Positions 1 to 8,695 of a stretch of 64,000 nt of DNA are shown here, piece after piece (the first letter of the stretch is position 1; each line of letters opens with the position of its first letter). The notes under the pieces are model-generated. The model was given only the letters and a program-made list of their open reading frames with translations. It made no database searches and had not been told where the DNA came from. The position numbers and the translations under genes are program-made. This DNA is from Idiomarina tyrosinivorans (GTDB lineage Bacteria; Pseudomonadota; Gammaproteobacteria; Enterobacterales; Alteromonadaceae): positions 122,345 through 186,344 of the forward strand of contig NZ_PIQH01000006.1 of assembly GCF_003987475.1 (NCBI RefSeq), read 5' to 3'.

Positions 1-226
1 ATAACGCCATTTTTGGGTCAAAGCTCATGCTAGCGGGGAGCTGCGCAAGAATTCGTTGCCGATACGCCATTGCCAACGCCACAGTGGTTACCGGTGGAAC
101 CAAATTTGGCATCACCACACAACGATTGAATACCTGTGCCGTCGCAGGCACAGTGAGCGCCAACATCGCTTCATCTCGTAAGTGTAAATGCCAATCGTCG
201 GGGCGGGGAATGGTTACTGTGCGCAT
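1..226 (-). CDS. pyrC: Dihydroorotase, N-terminal part (cut by window start)
   Basis: Reading the minus strand from the ATG at 226 gives about 75 residues starting MRTVTIPRPDDWHLHLRD, the signature N-terminus of the class II (E. coli-type) dihydroorotase. The DDWHLHLRD motif carries the first two metal-binding histidines, and VVMPNLVPPVTT follows as in the family. The enzyme interconverts carbamoyl aspartate and dihydroorotate in cytoplasmic pyrimidine synthesis. The rest of the gene lies to the left of the window. It is downstream of tdk on the same strand, so two pyrimidine genes sit together; a short gap with its own -10-like box suggests it may also have its own promoter. Confidence 0.93.
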   Translation of the reverse strand, partial: MRTVTIPRPDDWHLHLRDEAMLALTVPATAQVFNRCVVMPNLVPPVTTVALAMAYRQRILAQLPASMSFDPKMAL

Positions 227-259
227 CAGGGACCTCAGATCATCTTATCAACTGTCGCT

Positions 260-296
260 ATTATACCTGACTTAGTCAATATCTCACCCTGACTTA
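260..296 (-). promoter_or_regulatory. Possible pyrC promoter region with a direct repeat
   Basis: On the minus strand a perfect TATAAT lies at 265-260, about 34 bp before the pyrC ATG, but there is no good -35 at 16-18 bp. Instead the 9-mer TAAGTCAGG occurs twice (274-266 and 296-288), 22 bp apart or about two helical turns, and the upstream copy overlaps the tdk stop codon. A missing -35 plus phased repeats would fit activator or repressor binding. The regulator is unknown and the function is inferred. Confidence 0.4.
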
Positions 297-875
297 TCGA
301 ATCCCCATCGCCTCTTTCCAATGCTGTCGACAACAAGAGACATAACGGTCGTTGCCGCCAATAGCAATTTGTGACCCCATGCGGATAGCGTGGCCGTGTT
401 CGTCAACCCGGAGCGACATCGTGGCCTTACGTCCACAATGACAAATGGTCTTCATTTCGACCAATTTGTCTGCTATCGCCAACAGTACCGCACTGCCAGG
501 GAACGCCTCGCCAAAGGCATCGGTGCGGATGCCGTAGCACATTACCGGGATATTGTGCTGATCTACCACTCGTGACAGTTGCCAAACTTGCGCCGGAGTC
601 AGAAATTGCGCCTCATCAAGCAACACACAATCAATGGCTTGTTGTTGATGAGCGGCAACAATCTTCTGGTCTAGTGCACAGTGGCTGGTAAACGGTAGCG
701 CTTCACGCGCAATACCAAGGCGCGAAGCTATCCGCCCTGCGCCAGCGCGGTCATCGACCGCTGGCGTCATCAACAATACCTGTTGGCGACGTTCTTCATA
801 GTTGTGCGCCACCTGCAATAACGAGGTGCTTTTACCCGCGTTCATGGCGGAGTAAGTGAAGTATAAAGAGGCCAT
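294..875 (-). CDS. tdk: Thymidine kinase (type II, homotetrameric)
   Basis: It phosphorylates thymidine to dTMP in the salvage pathway. The chosen start gives 193 residues beginning MASLYFTYSAMNAGKST, which matches the family N-terminus with the P-loop at about residues 8-16. An in-frame ATG nine codons upstream (902) is possible but not conserved-looking, and neither has a clear ribosome site. LLDEAQF near residue 80 is the Walker-B-like segment. The lasso/zinc cysteines appear as CHCG and a late CC pair (SCCRQHW). It is divergent from add and followed by pyrC. Length is close to the usual 190-205. Confidence 0.95.
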   Translation of the reverse strand: MASLYFTYSAMNAGKSTSLLQVAHNYEERRQQVLLMTPAVDDRAGAGRIASRLGIAREALPFTSHCALDQKIVAAHQQQAIDCVLLDEAQFLTPAQVWQLSRVVDQHNIPVMCYGIRTDAFGEAFPGSAVLLAIADKLVEMKTICHCGRKATMSLRVDEHGHAIRMGSQIAIGGNDRYVSCCRQHWKEAMGIR

Positions 876-971
876 AGTTGTTTTCGTTATTATGCTATTC
901 ACTCAAGATACGGGAGGTTATCACGATTTTATGGCATCATTGTAAAAACTCACCGGTAACAGGAGCCCCTA

Positions 972-2201
972 ATGCCAAAATACAGTAAAGCATTTATTCA
1001 AGCGATGCCTAAAGCCGACTTACACCTTCATTTGGATGGCAGTCTGCGCGTCGAGAGTCTTATCGACATGGCAAAACGGGCACACATTGAATTACCTTCG
1101 TACACCCCAGAGGGTTTATACGAGAAAGTTTTCAAATCCCATTACAACAACCTCGGTGAGTACCTTAATGGCTTTCAATATACCTGTGCGGTATTACGGG
1201 ACTTAGAAAATCTCGAACAAGCAGCCTACGAGTTGGCGGTCGACAATCAGCGTGAGGGAGTGACCTACATAGAAGTACGCTTTGCTCCACAATTGCTGAT
1301 GAACCCAAGCAATGGGGTGACCTTTGATACCATTATGCATGTGGTCAACGATGGCCTGAAAAAAGCCAAAACCGAATACAACAACAGTGCCGAGGTTAAA
1401 GCCGGCGAACGTCCGCCGTTTGAATACGGCATCATTAACTGCGCAATGCGGATGTTTGGCAAAAAGGGCTTTTCGCCCTATTACACTCAACTGTTCCAGT
1501 TGATGCGCGATTTTGAACCCATGCAAGTGATCAAAACCGCGGCCATGGAGCTGGTGCGTGCCAGTGTGCGGATGCGCGATGATGAAGGTATTCCGATTGT
1601 TGGCCTAGACATAGCGGGGCAGGAAATTGGCTACCCTGCCAGCGAGTTCCGCGAGGTATATGAGTACGCCCACGAAAACTTTTTATTGAAAACCGTTCAC
1701 GCGGGTGAAGCATACGGGGCAGAGAGTATTTTCGAAGCGCTGACACAATGTCATGCTGACCGTTTGGGGCATGGTTATTCGCTGTTCTCGCCAGAAATGA
1801 TCGAAGATCCAGACATCGAGGATAAGCAAACCTACAGCCGCAATTTGGCGTCGTACATTGGTGACCGACGGATTGCCGTCGAAGTCTGCTTAACCAGTAA
1901 CTTGCAAACCAATCCAAGCATTGGTGACATCAAAAATCACAACTTCAAGCATATGCTGGACAATCGCTTAGCCACGATTATTTGTACCGATAACCGGTTG
2001 GTGTCACGTACCACGGTTAGCAATGAGTATGAACTAGCGTTGTCGACGTTTGATGTTCCGCTGAAGCGTTTAAAAGACATGGTTGCTTACGGCTTTAAGA
2101 AAAACTTTTTCCCCGGCAACTATGTAGAAAAGCGTGCTTACGCGAAAAAGAACATCAGTTACTTTGACGAAGTCGCACGTCAGCACGGGCTCACCGACTA
2201 A
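972..2201 (+). CDS. add: Adenosine deaminase family protein
   Basis: Metal-dependent deaminase of purine salvage converting adenosine to inosine. DLHLHLDGS near residue 20 supplies two zinc histidines, VHAGE near residue 240 the third histidine and catalytic glutamate, RLGHG follows, and ICTDN near residue 335 supplies the metal aspartate. Most ADAs have TDDP here; the TDNRLVS form is, from memory, the version in actinobacterial enzymes. At 409 residues it is longer than the E. coli enzyme (about 333). An AGGAG sits 7 bp before the ATG. It runs divergently from tdk, and its stop codon overlaps that of the following minus-strand gene. N6-modified adenine nucleosides are an alternative substrate. 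Confidence 0.88.
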   Translation: MPKYSKAFIQAMPKADLHLHLDGSLRVESLIDMAKRAHIELPSYTPEGLYEKVFKSHYNNLGEYLNGFQYTCAVLRDLENLEQAAYELAVDNQREGVTYIEVRFAPQLLMNPSNGVTFDTIMHVVNDGLKKAKTEYNNSAEVKAGERPPFEYGIINCAMRMFGKKGFSPYYTQLFQLMRDFEPMQVIKTAAMELVRASVRMRDDEGIPIVGLDIAGQEIGYPASEFREVYEYAHENFLLKTVHAGEAYGAESIFEALTQCHADRLGHGYSLFSPEMIEDPDIEDKQTYSRNLASYIGDRRIAVEVCLTSNLQTNPSIGDIKNHNFKHMLDNRLATIICTDNRLVSRTTVSNEYELALSTFDVPLKRLKDMVAYGFKKNFFPGNYVEKRAYAKKNISYFDEVARQHGLTD

Positions 2202-3217
2202 TCACCAAAGCGCGTCGCCGGAAAACGGTTCAATAGATGATGCAAGGCAAAACAGGCCGTCATAGCAATAACGATGGCGGCCAATGTGCTACTGACTCGG
2301 TATAAACCACTGAAGACCAGATCACTTGTTGGCGTTAAGTATTGTCCAAACAAAATACCCAACGTGGTCAAGGCGCCGAAGCCAACTCCCGCACCGTTCG
2401 CCTCACGGACATGTAAGCGTGCGAAAATTAACACCCCAATCCAAAACAACGGAACCAGCAGCAGTAGCTGGTGACTCCAGCTATATAATAAGGCTTGCGC
2501 CGCCAAGCCATAAACCACCCCAAGAATAGTGCCGATAGCGCGCCGCCGTGCGTAAGCTATGGCACCGTACCAGTTCATCGGAAACAACACCAAAATCATG
2601 GTGGCTTGCGCCGACATCGAATCTTTCAAATCGAGGCTTTGGAAGGCAATGAACGCCAAGGTACAGACAATTGCACCGAGCAACGCCTCATGGCGAATAC
2701 GACTGGACGTTTTCGCAGGCGCCTGCGGTGCTGCTGGACGAGGTTCTACATCGGGTAATATCACTGTGAGTACAAACGCGACAGCGATCGAGAGTACATT
2801 AGCGAGTAAATTGTTCAGCAACAGATCATTCACATTGGTGCTCGGGTAACTCGCGAAATGCAGCAAAATGCTCAACATCAGCACGCCGTTCGCACCAAAA
2901 AGAAACAGTGGACCTTTGGCCATACAAATAAAGCGATAAAGAAACAAAACAAAGGCAACCAAGGTGACCAATATTGGATGACTGCCCAGCAAACCGCCAA
3001 TAATGCCAACTTCCAAAGCACAGACCACGCCGGCAGCCAATAATTGGCGCGCCGCATGCAGATTCATTACCGGCACCATGCCCAATAACAACATAGGTAC
3101 GACGGTAAAAAACACGCCATACTGAAAGCCAAACACCTTGGCAAAGACAAAGCCACAGGTCGCACCGATGGCGATCCTTAGGCACTGGCGTAATCCATTG
3201 GCAGTTAACGGCTGCAT
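2198..3217 (-). CDS. DUF2955 inner-membrane protein (aromatic-acid-exporter-like)
   Basis: A 339-residue membrane protein with about ten hydrophobic segments in two sets of five, separated by a hydrophilic stretch near residues 155-175 (EPRPAAPQAPAKTSSRIR). This is the repeated layout of the FUSC/YeeA/AaeB-like families; the sequence resembles DUF2955. These proteins work with a periplasmic HlyD-type adaptor, which is exactly the gene just upstream (9 bp gap). Substrate is unknown; drugs, aromatic acids or detergent-like compounds are typical for the class. Third gene of the marR-hlyD-DUF2955 operon. Confidence 0.85.
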   Translation of the reverse strand: MQPLTANGLRQCLRIAIGATCGFVFAKVFGFQYGVFFTVVPMLLLGMVPVMNLHAARQLLAAGVVCALEVGIIGGLLGSHPILVTLVAFVLFLYRFICMAKGPLFLFGANGVLMLSILLHFASYPSTNVNDLLLNNLLANVLSIAVAFVLTVILPDVEPRPAAPQAPAKTSSRIRHEALLGAIVCTLAFIAFQSLDLKDSMSAQATMILVLFPMNWYGAIAYARRRAIGTILGVVYGLAAQALLYSWSHQLLLLVPLFWIGVLIFARLHVREANGAGVGFGALTTLGILFGQYLTPTSDLVFSGLYRVSSTLAAIVIAMTACFALHHLLNRFPATRFGD

Positions 3218-3226
3218 AGCGTTGCC

Positions 3227-4291
3227 TTAATAAATATAGTGCAGCAAGCCTACGGTACGAATTTGCATCCTTGCCAGCGCAGTTAAGAGTCCTGACTCTG
3301 GCAGCAGTTGCACAGTGGCTTTAGCGCCCGCGGGCATATCGCTGGTAACCTCTGGTTGGGCAAGCCGAAGGTGGATACGTAAGCGCTGTGCATCTCGCAC
3401 CCAGCGGTTTGATTGCAATGGATCGGCTAACACACCGTTGGCGGCTAACTGCCCAGCAGCAACACCGGCATCAATACTGCTCACCGTGGCCTGGTATACC
3501 TCGCCCGGTTGCGCATCAAATACGACATAGGCATGCTGACCAACGTTGACGTTACGCAGACTTTTCTCGCGAAAATCTGCAATTAAGTCGACCTCGTCGC
3601 CGACTACCGCCAGTAACGGTTGACCAGCGCGTGCATAGGCACCCTGCTGCAATTGTAAGTTGCTCACTTGGCCGACTTGCTTAGCGCGCACTTCCGTGTA
3701 AGCAAGATTGAGCTGCGCAATATCCAATGCCGTGCGTGCTTTCTGGATGCGTAAGTTACTGTCATCATCGAGTGCGCCGCGATCCGTTCTTAGCTCGTTT
3801 AGGTTAGCCTTGGCCGCGGCAACCTTCGCTTGTGCGGCATCGGTTTGGCTGTGAATTTGATCCAACTGTTGTTGCGAAGCACTGCCGTCGTTAAACAATC
3901 CCTCAACACGCTGCGCTTCACGTTGATATTCAGCGGCTGCCGTTTTTTCAGCGGTTAAGCTCGCTGCTGCTGCTGCAATTTTTGCATCTAACTGGGCATT
4001 TTGCTGGTGCGCCTGCTGTAAGCTGAGTTGCGCATTCTCTACAGCCAAACGATAGGGTCGAGGGTCAATAGTAAATAACCGTTGGCCCGGTTTGACCCGT
4101 TGGTTATTGTTAATATCCACCTGCACGATGGTGCCACTAACCTGAGGTGCGACCTGAGTAACCACGCGCGTCACTTTGGCCTGTGGGGTCATCGGAATCA
4201 CCGCATCGGCAAACAGAAAATAGCCAAAGATCACCACAAAAACCGCTATTGATACTTTCACCCAACGGGCAAATTTTTGATCAGCGCTCAT
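3227..4291 (-). CDS. HlyD/EmrA-family periplasmic adaptor
   Basis: Membrane-fusion subunit linking an inner-membrane exporter to an outer-membrane channel. One N-terminal transmembrane helix lies around residues 12-30 (SIAVFVVIFGYFLFADAVI). It is followed by a biotinyl-lipoyl-like half (APQVSGTIVQVDINNNQRVKPGQ), a long Ala/Gln-rich coiled coil at about 75-190, then the second lipoyl half and beta barrel. The start at 4291 is chosen because AAGGAGG sits 6 bp upstream; the longer frame to 4336 would start inside marR. It overlaps the 3' end of marR by 11 bp, implying translational coupling. The outer-membrane partner is not encoded nearby. Confidence 0.93.
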   Translation of the reverse strand: MSADQKFARWVKVSIAVFVVIFGYFLFADAVIPMTPQAKVTRVVTQVAPQVSGTIVQVDINNNQRVKPGQRLFTIDPRPYRLAVENAQLSLQQAHQQNAQLDAKIAAAAASLTAEKTAAAEYQREAQRVEGLFNDGSASQQQLDQIHSQTDAAQAKVAAAKANLNELRTDRGALDDDSNLRIQKARTALDIAQLNLAYTEVRAKQVGQVSNLQLQQGAYARAGQPLLAVVGDEVDLIADFREKSLRNVNVGQHAYVVFDAQPGEVYQATVSSIDAGVAAGQLAANGVLADPLQSNRWVRDAQRLRIHLRLAQPEVTSDMPAGAKATVQLLPESGLLTALARMQIRTVGLLHYIY

Positions 4292-4760
4292 CCTGACCTC
4301 CTTGCTGAGCCACTTCAAAGGCTTTGGCATTGACACATATGCTGTGCAGCACTTCCCGCACCGTGCTCAGTTGCTCATCACTAATATCGTTTAATAGCGC
4401 CCGGCGCACCGCGAGAATTCGGGTTTCCATCGAAGCCACGAGTTCTCGGCCTGCTGGCGTCAGATAGACTTGTTTAGCACGCTTATCGTCAGCGCAATCT
4501 CGTCGTTCAGTTAACCCCTGCTGCTCCAGTTGACTGAGGGTGCGCATTAATGACGCCAACTGAATTTCTAGCGCTTGCGCCAGTTGCTTTTGGCTAATAC
4601 CGTCACCTAAACGTGCCAACTTCCACAGTGCACTCCAGCGTGGATGCGTAAGCCCTAACGGCTCAAGTTCTTGATCAACCACCCGCTGCCACACGCGTGC
4701 AACCCGGGCCAAGCGTTCAGCCACGGAAAGCTGTTTTAATAAATCATCAGTTGGAGACAT
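4281..4760 (-). CDS. MarR/SlyA-family transcriptional regulator
   Basis: A 159-residue winged-helix regulator. The DNA-binding core is at about residues 45-105 (ISQKQLAQALEIQLASLMRTLSQLEQQGLTERR, then the wing DDKRAKQVYLT), flanked by dimerisation helices. The ATG at 4760 is preferred; upstream GTG and ATG codons in frame fall inside the palindromic operator. As first gene of the operon with an export pump, it is most likely the local repressor, released by the pump's substrate, and it probably controls its own transcription through the duplicated palindrome just upstream. Confidence 0.93.
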   Translation of the reverse strand: MSPTDDLLKQLSVAERLARVARVWQRVVDQELEPLGLTHPRWSALWKLARLGDGISQKQLAQALEIQLASLMRTLSQLEQQGLTERRDCADDKRAKQVYLTPAGRELVASMETRILAVRRALLNDISDEQLSTVREVLHSICVNAKAFEVAQQGGQDER

Positions 4761-4773
4761 CACTATTTCTCTA

Positions 4774-4819
4774 TTACTTAGCATGCTAACCACTTTAACA
4801 TGGTTAGCATGCTAAGTAA
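4774..4819. promoter_or_regulatory. Duplicated palindromic operator upstream of marR
   Basis: A perfect inverted repeat with 19-bp arms (4774-4792 and 4801-4819) and an 8-bp spacer. Each arm itself contains the 12-bp palindrome TTAGCATGCTAA (4778-4789 and 4804-4815), so there are two identical dimer sites 26 bp apart centre to centre. The sequence differs at one position from the SlyA consensus TTAGCAAGCTAA. It lies 14 bp upstream of the marR start, where a repressor would block transcription. Binding by the adjacent MarR protein is inferred. Confidence 0.8.
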
Positions 4820-5037
4820 ATCGCGTTTTTTGTTATAAGCGTATAGTTATATTCTTATGAAAAATTATTTTTTAATTATTCCTACATCCCTTTTTTCGCG
4901 TAGCTTGCAGAAAATAACTGAATGCTCATCACATGACTAAGATGCTCAAAGCATTCGTTTGCCTAGCGAAACTCACGCTTTTCCTTGTCTATTTTTTCCT
5001 CTATAACAACAACGTATTTAAAAAAATAGGACGCTTT

Positions 5038-6540
5038 ATGTCATTTAATGGCCTGAATAGCGACGCAAATTTCGTATTTTCGCTATCCCAAGAACAAAAA
5101 ATTCGACAGGTAAACTCTGATTTCAGAGTGCTCTATAAGGAGCAATCTGATCAATTGAATGAAACCCCTTTGCGCGAGCTGGTTCAGACACTCCCGCCAC
5201 AGGTTGAAGCAGAGATCCACGATACGGTAAACGGAGGATTTGCTTGGCGGGGTATCGTTCCTTTTTCAATAGCACAAACCATAGTATGGCTTGATGTATT
5301 GGTAAGACCGCTGTTCAAGAAAGGGAAAGTCAACGGCAGTCAATGGCTTGGTGAATTTGCCGAAGATAGGCATATCGCAAAGGCAAAGCAGCTTTATAAA
5401 AAACGTCTAAAACAACCGCTTTTAGCACAACATGAGTGGGTAAACATTGCCATCGTTATTGGACTATTTATAGCTGCCAGTTTTTATGGTTGGGCGTGGT
5501 TGGTTACATCCATCATCGTCACTTTTGCGCTGATTATTGGAAATTACTTAACACGTCGTAAACAAGCAAAACGTCTGGCAAAACTTGAGGCCCGTTTTTG
5601 TGAAAGTCAGCATGCAATTTATAGTGACGACGCCAGCAGTGCCCCGCTAGATTACGAGATTGCACTCAAAGACGGTATCATAAATGCCATGATGTCTCGA
5701 CTTGGTAGAGGCACAGAAGATATACAAGAAGCTATCAACACTACTAGGGAGCATTCCGAAAACACTGTTGTAACAACGGGGCAAGCAAGCGATTCGTTAG
5801 ACCAAATTGCAGTCGCAATGGAACAAATGTCTACTACTGTTGACGACATTGCACATAATGCGTCCAATTCTGCCGATGCCTGTAGCGATGTGAAGTCCCA
5901 GATGAAGCATGCCGATCAGTTCAACCAACAAAGCGCTACGACTATTCATGAGCTTGTGGAGTTGGTAAAAAGTGGACGAAATACGACGCGTGAGCTTAAT
6001 AGCAACGCGGAAAATGTCTCTGCCGTTGTTGAACAAATTGACGGGATTGCAGAACAAACGAACTTATTAGCATTGAACGCGGCTATTGAAGCCGCAAGGG
6101 CCGGCGAATCTGGGCGCGGCTTTGCCGTTGTTGCGGACGAAGTAAGAACACTCTCGCAACGAACACAACGCGCGGTCGACGAAATTCAATCGAGTATTCA
6201 TAAAATGAACGCAGCGGTGCAAGCATCGCACGAGCAAATGAGTAAACAAGCCGACAAAGCTGAGGAAGTTGGTGAACTAAGTGAACGCACAAAAGAAGAA
6301 CTTACTAAAGTATCAATTGGCGTAGATGACATCAATGATCGCATGGCACAAATTGCCGTGGCGGCAGAGCAGCATAGCAGCGCAGTAACAGAAATACGTG
6401 AAAGTGTATCGTCGCTCACAGAATCTTCTAAGCACACAACCCAACTTGCCAAACAGACGGTGGAAGAAGTCAGTGGCGTGCGCAATCGTTTACGCGAATT
6501 TCGTTCGCTTATCGAAGCCTTCGAAGACGATGATGACTAA
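5038..6540 (+). CDS. Methyl-accepting chemotaxis protein, Aer-like layout
   Basis: A 500-residue chemoreceptor. The N-terminal 100 residues look like a degenerate PAS sensor (no clear cofactor motif is visible). Two adjacent membrane helices follow at about 135-175 with no periplasmic domain between them, as in the redox receptor Aer. The long coiled-coil signalling region follows, with the conserved hairpin tip [19 protein letters not shown] and [12 protein letters not shown] near residues 340-375 that contacts CheA/CheW. It ends in DDDD with no CheR pentapeptide. The ATG at 5038 has a GGA about 7 bp upstream; an in-frame ATG at 4933 would add a hydrophobic 35-residue extension. Ligand unknown. 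Confidence 0.9.
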   Translation: MSFNGLNSDANFVFSLSQEQKIRQVNSDFRVLYKEQSDQLNETPLRELVQTLPPQVEAEIHDTVNGGFAWRGIVPFSIAQTIVWLDVLVRPLFKKGKVNGSQWLGEFAEDRHIAKAKQLYKKRLKQPLLAQHEWVNIAIVIGLFIAASFYGWAWLVTSIIVTFALIIGNYLTRRKQAKRLAKLEARFCESQHAIYSDDASSAPLDYEIALKDGIINAMMSRLGRGTEDIQEAINTTREHSENTVVTTGQASDSLDQIAVAMEQMSTTVDDIAHNASNSADACSDVKSQMKHADQFNQQSATTIHELVELVKSGRNTTRELNSNAENVSAVVEQIDGIAEQTNLLALNAAIEAARAGESGRGFAVVADEVRTLSQRTQRAVDEIQSSIHKMNAAVQASHEQMSKQADKAEEVGELSERTKEELTKVSIGVDDINDRMAQIAVAAEQHSSAVTEIRESVSSLTESSKHTTQLAKQTVEEVSGVRNRLREFRSLIEAFEDDDD

Positions 6541-6550
6541 CCCCAACAAA

Positions 6551-6575
6551 AAAGCCCTCAATGTTTGAGGGCTTT
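6551..6575 (-). terminator. Terminator after ssb (possibly bidirectional)
   Basis: An 11-bp stem (6551-6561 with 6565-6575, core AGCCCTCAA/TTGAGGGCT) and a 3-nt loop. Read on the minus strand it is followed by a run of six or more T, so it best serves the ssb transcript ending at 6600. On the plus strand it lies 10 bp after the chemoreceptor stop and could end that transcript as well, with only TTT after it. Confidence 0.85.
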
Positions 6576-6599
6576 GGGATATCGCATTCACCGCGAGGG

Positions 6600-7196
6600 C
6601 TAGAACGGGATATCGTCGTCGAAGTCGTTATCTGGTGAAAATGGTTCTGGTTCCGGCGCTTGCTGGGCCGGGCGCTGCTGCTGTTGGCCGCCAAACCCAC
6701 CTTGATTAGCTTGGGTGTTTTGGTTCATGCCCTGCCCTTGCGGACGGCTTTGTTGCTGCTGGCCACCCATGCCTCCTTGTGGGGCATTACCATAACCACC
6801 GCCTTGTTGCTGACCACCGAAACCTTGGTTCATGCCTTGCCCACCTTGGCTACCGCCGCGTGAATCAAGCATCTGCATTTCGTTGATTACAATTTCAGTG
6901 GTATAGCGTTCAACACCGTCTTGGCCTTGCCACTTGCGCGTTTGTAAGCGTCCTTCAACATAGACTTTTGAGCCCTTTTTCAGATACTCACCGGCAATTT
7001 CTGCTAAACGACGGTAGGCCACACAACGGTGCCATTCGGTTTGTTCGCGCGGCTCACCGGTTTGCTTATCTTTCCACGTCTCACTCGTCGCAATCGACAG
7101 ATTTGCTATCGCGGTGCTGTTTTGGGTGTAACGAATTTCTGGATCAGCGCCCAAGTTACCCACTAAGATGACTTTGTTAACCCCACGACTGGCCAT
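6600..7196 (-). CDS. ssb: Single-stranded DNA-binding protein
   Basis: Coats single-stranded DNA during replication, repair and recombination. The OB fold covers about residues 1-110 ([23 protein letters not shown] start). A Gly/Gln-rich flexible linker follows, ending in the acidic tip DFDDDIPF that recruits partner proteins. At 198 residues it is slightly longer than E. coli SSB because of the linker. An AGGAG precedes the ATG. It starts only 12 bp after the MFS transporter gene, so it is probably co-transcribed with it. The classical divergent uvrA-ssb pairing is kept but interrupted by that transporter. Confidence 0.98.
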   Translation of the reverse strand: MASRGVNKVILVGNLGADPEIRYTQNSTAIANLSIATSETWKDKQTGEPREQTEWHRCVAYRRLAEIAGEYLKKGSKVYVEGRLQTRKWQGQDGVERYTTEIVINEMQMLDSRGGSQGGQGMNQGFGGQQQGGGYGNAPQGGMGGQQQQSRPQGQGMNQNTQANQGGFGGQQQQRPAQQAPEPEPFSPDNDFDDDIPF

Positions 7197-7208
7197 TCTG
7201 TTCTCCTG

Positions 7209-8576
7209 TTATTCCACTTTCAGTAGCGCCTTCACGGCACTTTCATCAAATTGTTTTTTATCGATTTTCAAATAGGTTTTGCGCTCTTCGGTCACCACTC
7301 GCGCTTCCTCCACACCGGCAATTTGCACTAGCTTATCGGCCAGTTGCTCAGCTTGTTGGGCATTCAGCGCTGGGGTGTCGTAAGCCGCATTCACCGCTTT
7401 CGCGGGGTAGCGCATACCGTAAGTGATCGCCAACCAACATAGTAACAAGACAATGGCGAAAAGCATAACGCCATCTAACCCATCGTGTTGTAATAAATAC
7501 CCGCCGGCCGAACCGCCAATAAAGGCGCCTAAAAACTGACAGGTGGTGTAAAGCCCACTAGCACTGCCTTTACTACCCGGGGGAGCGATGCGCGTTAACA
7601 ATGACGGTAGCGTCGCCTCCAAAAAGTTGAAGCCGGTAAAGAATACTATGACCGCAACCACCAAGCCAATAAAATGGCTGCCTTCGGTCTCGATCATCAA
7701 CATCGCTAACAATAACAGACCGATCGCGGCGCGGAACCACAGCCGCGGCGCGTCACTGCGCGCACTCATTATTAGCATGGGGATCATAAATACAAACGAC
7801 AGTACTAAGGTCGGTAAATAGAGCCACGCTTGGGTCGCTCCATCTAACCCCGCTTTCTCTAATTGCAGCGGTAAATTAACAAACCATGCGGTCATCATTG
7901 CGTGCAACACAAACACGCCAAAGTTGAGCCGCCAAAGCTGCTTATGCTTCAACAGTTGACCCATTTCCGATAATACGGGTAGGGCTTCACGACGGGCGTT
8001 GCGATTAACAACCTTAGGTACGCTGAAGAGTAAAAGCCCAATACCCAATAATGCACTGGCAGCGGTTAGCCAGAATACGCCTTTCAGCCCGACGGCACTC
8101 GCCAATAGCGGCCCCAGCACCAAAGCAATAGCGAAAGCGAAGCCGATACACATACCAATAGTCGCCATAACTTTAGGCCGTTGGTCATCACGAGAGACGT
8201 CGGCCGCGAGTGCTAGGATTGCCGCCGCAATCGCGCCGGTGCCCTGAATCGCGCGGCCAATTGCGATACCGGTGAGCGTATCAGACGTCGCAGCAACGAC
8301 GCTCCCAACAGCAAATAAGAGTAATCCACCGACGATAACTGGGCGACGACCGATTCGATCGGACACAATACCGAGAGGAATTTGCAGTAATGCTTGAGTT
8401 AATCCATATGCCCCGAGTGCGACACCCACCATAGTGGCACTGTAGTCGGGGTAATTTTGGGCATAGATCGCCAATACCGGCATGATCAAAAATAACCCCA
8501 ACATCCGTACTCCAAAGACAGCCGCTAACGAAAGGGCTGCTTTACGCTCTGTTGCATTTAGCGATTCTTGGGTCAT
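7209..8576 (-). CDS. yajR: MFS transporter with C-terminal YAM domain (YajR-like)
   Basis: A 455-residue major-facilitator protein with twelve predicted membrane helices. The motif A loop between helices 2 and 3 reads GIVSDRIGRRPVI. A hydrophilic C-terminal tail (about residues 390-455) has the beta-alpha-beta pattern of the cytosolic YAM domain seen in E. coli YajR (VQIAGVEEARVVTEERKTYLKID). Proton-coupled export of small molecules is expected; the substrate is unknown. It is divergent from uvrA and upstream of ssb. Confidence 0.88.
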   Translation of the reverse strand: MTQESLNATERKAALSLAAVFGVRMLGLFLIMPVLAIYAQNYPDYSATMVGVALGAYGLTQALLQIPLGIVSDRIGRRPVIVGGLLLFAVGSVVAATSDTLTGIAIGRAIQGTGAIAAAILALAADVSRDDQRPKVMATIGMCIGFAFAIALVLGPLLASAVGLKGVFWLTAASALLGIGLLLFSVPKVVNRNARREALPVLSEMGQLLKHKQLWRLNFGVFVLHAMMTAWFVNLPLQLEKAGLDGATQAWLYLPTLVLSFVFMIPMLIMSARSDAPRLWFRAAIGLLLLAMLMIETEGSHFIGLVVAVIVFFTGFNFLEATLPSLLTRIAPPGSKGSASGLYTTCQFLGAFIGGSAGGYLLQHDGLDGVMLFAIVLLLCWLAITYGMRYPAKAVNAAYDTPALNAQQAEQLADKLVQIAGVEEARVVTEERKTYLKIDKKQFDESAVKALLKVE

Positions 8577-8695
8577 GAGTCTGGCCTGCTTGAAGGTAAA
8601 TGAAATAGCGAACGGCTAGATTGTACCAGAAGGTCATGGCTGTGCGATAATGGCCCATTATTTCTCCGCTCACCAAACAGTAACGCAAACGAAAC

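Noticed and set aside
4933..5037. Longer chemoreceptor start at 4933
   Set aside because: The extension is AT-rich and hydrophobic, precedes a better ribosome site at 5038, and would place a membrane segment before a cytoplasmic sensor domain.
6653..6860. Glycine/glutamine-rich repeats in ssb as a separate repeat element
   Set aside because: They encode the normal flexible linker of SSB and are imperfect at DNA level.
8577..8695. Possible LexA box before uvrA
   Set aside because: I looked for CTGT-N8-ACAG on both strands of the gap and found only unrelated CTG/CAG triplets in wrong order or spacing.
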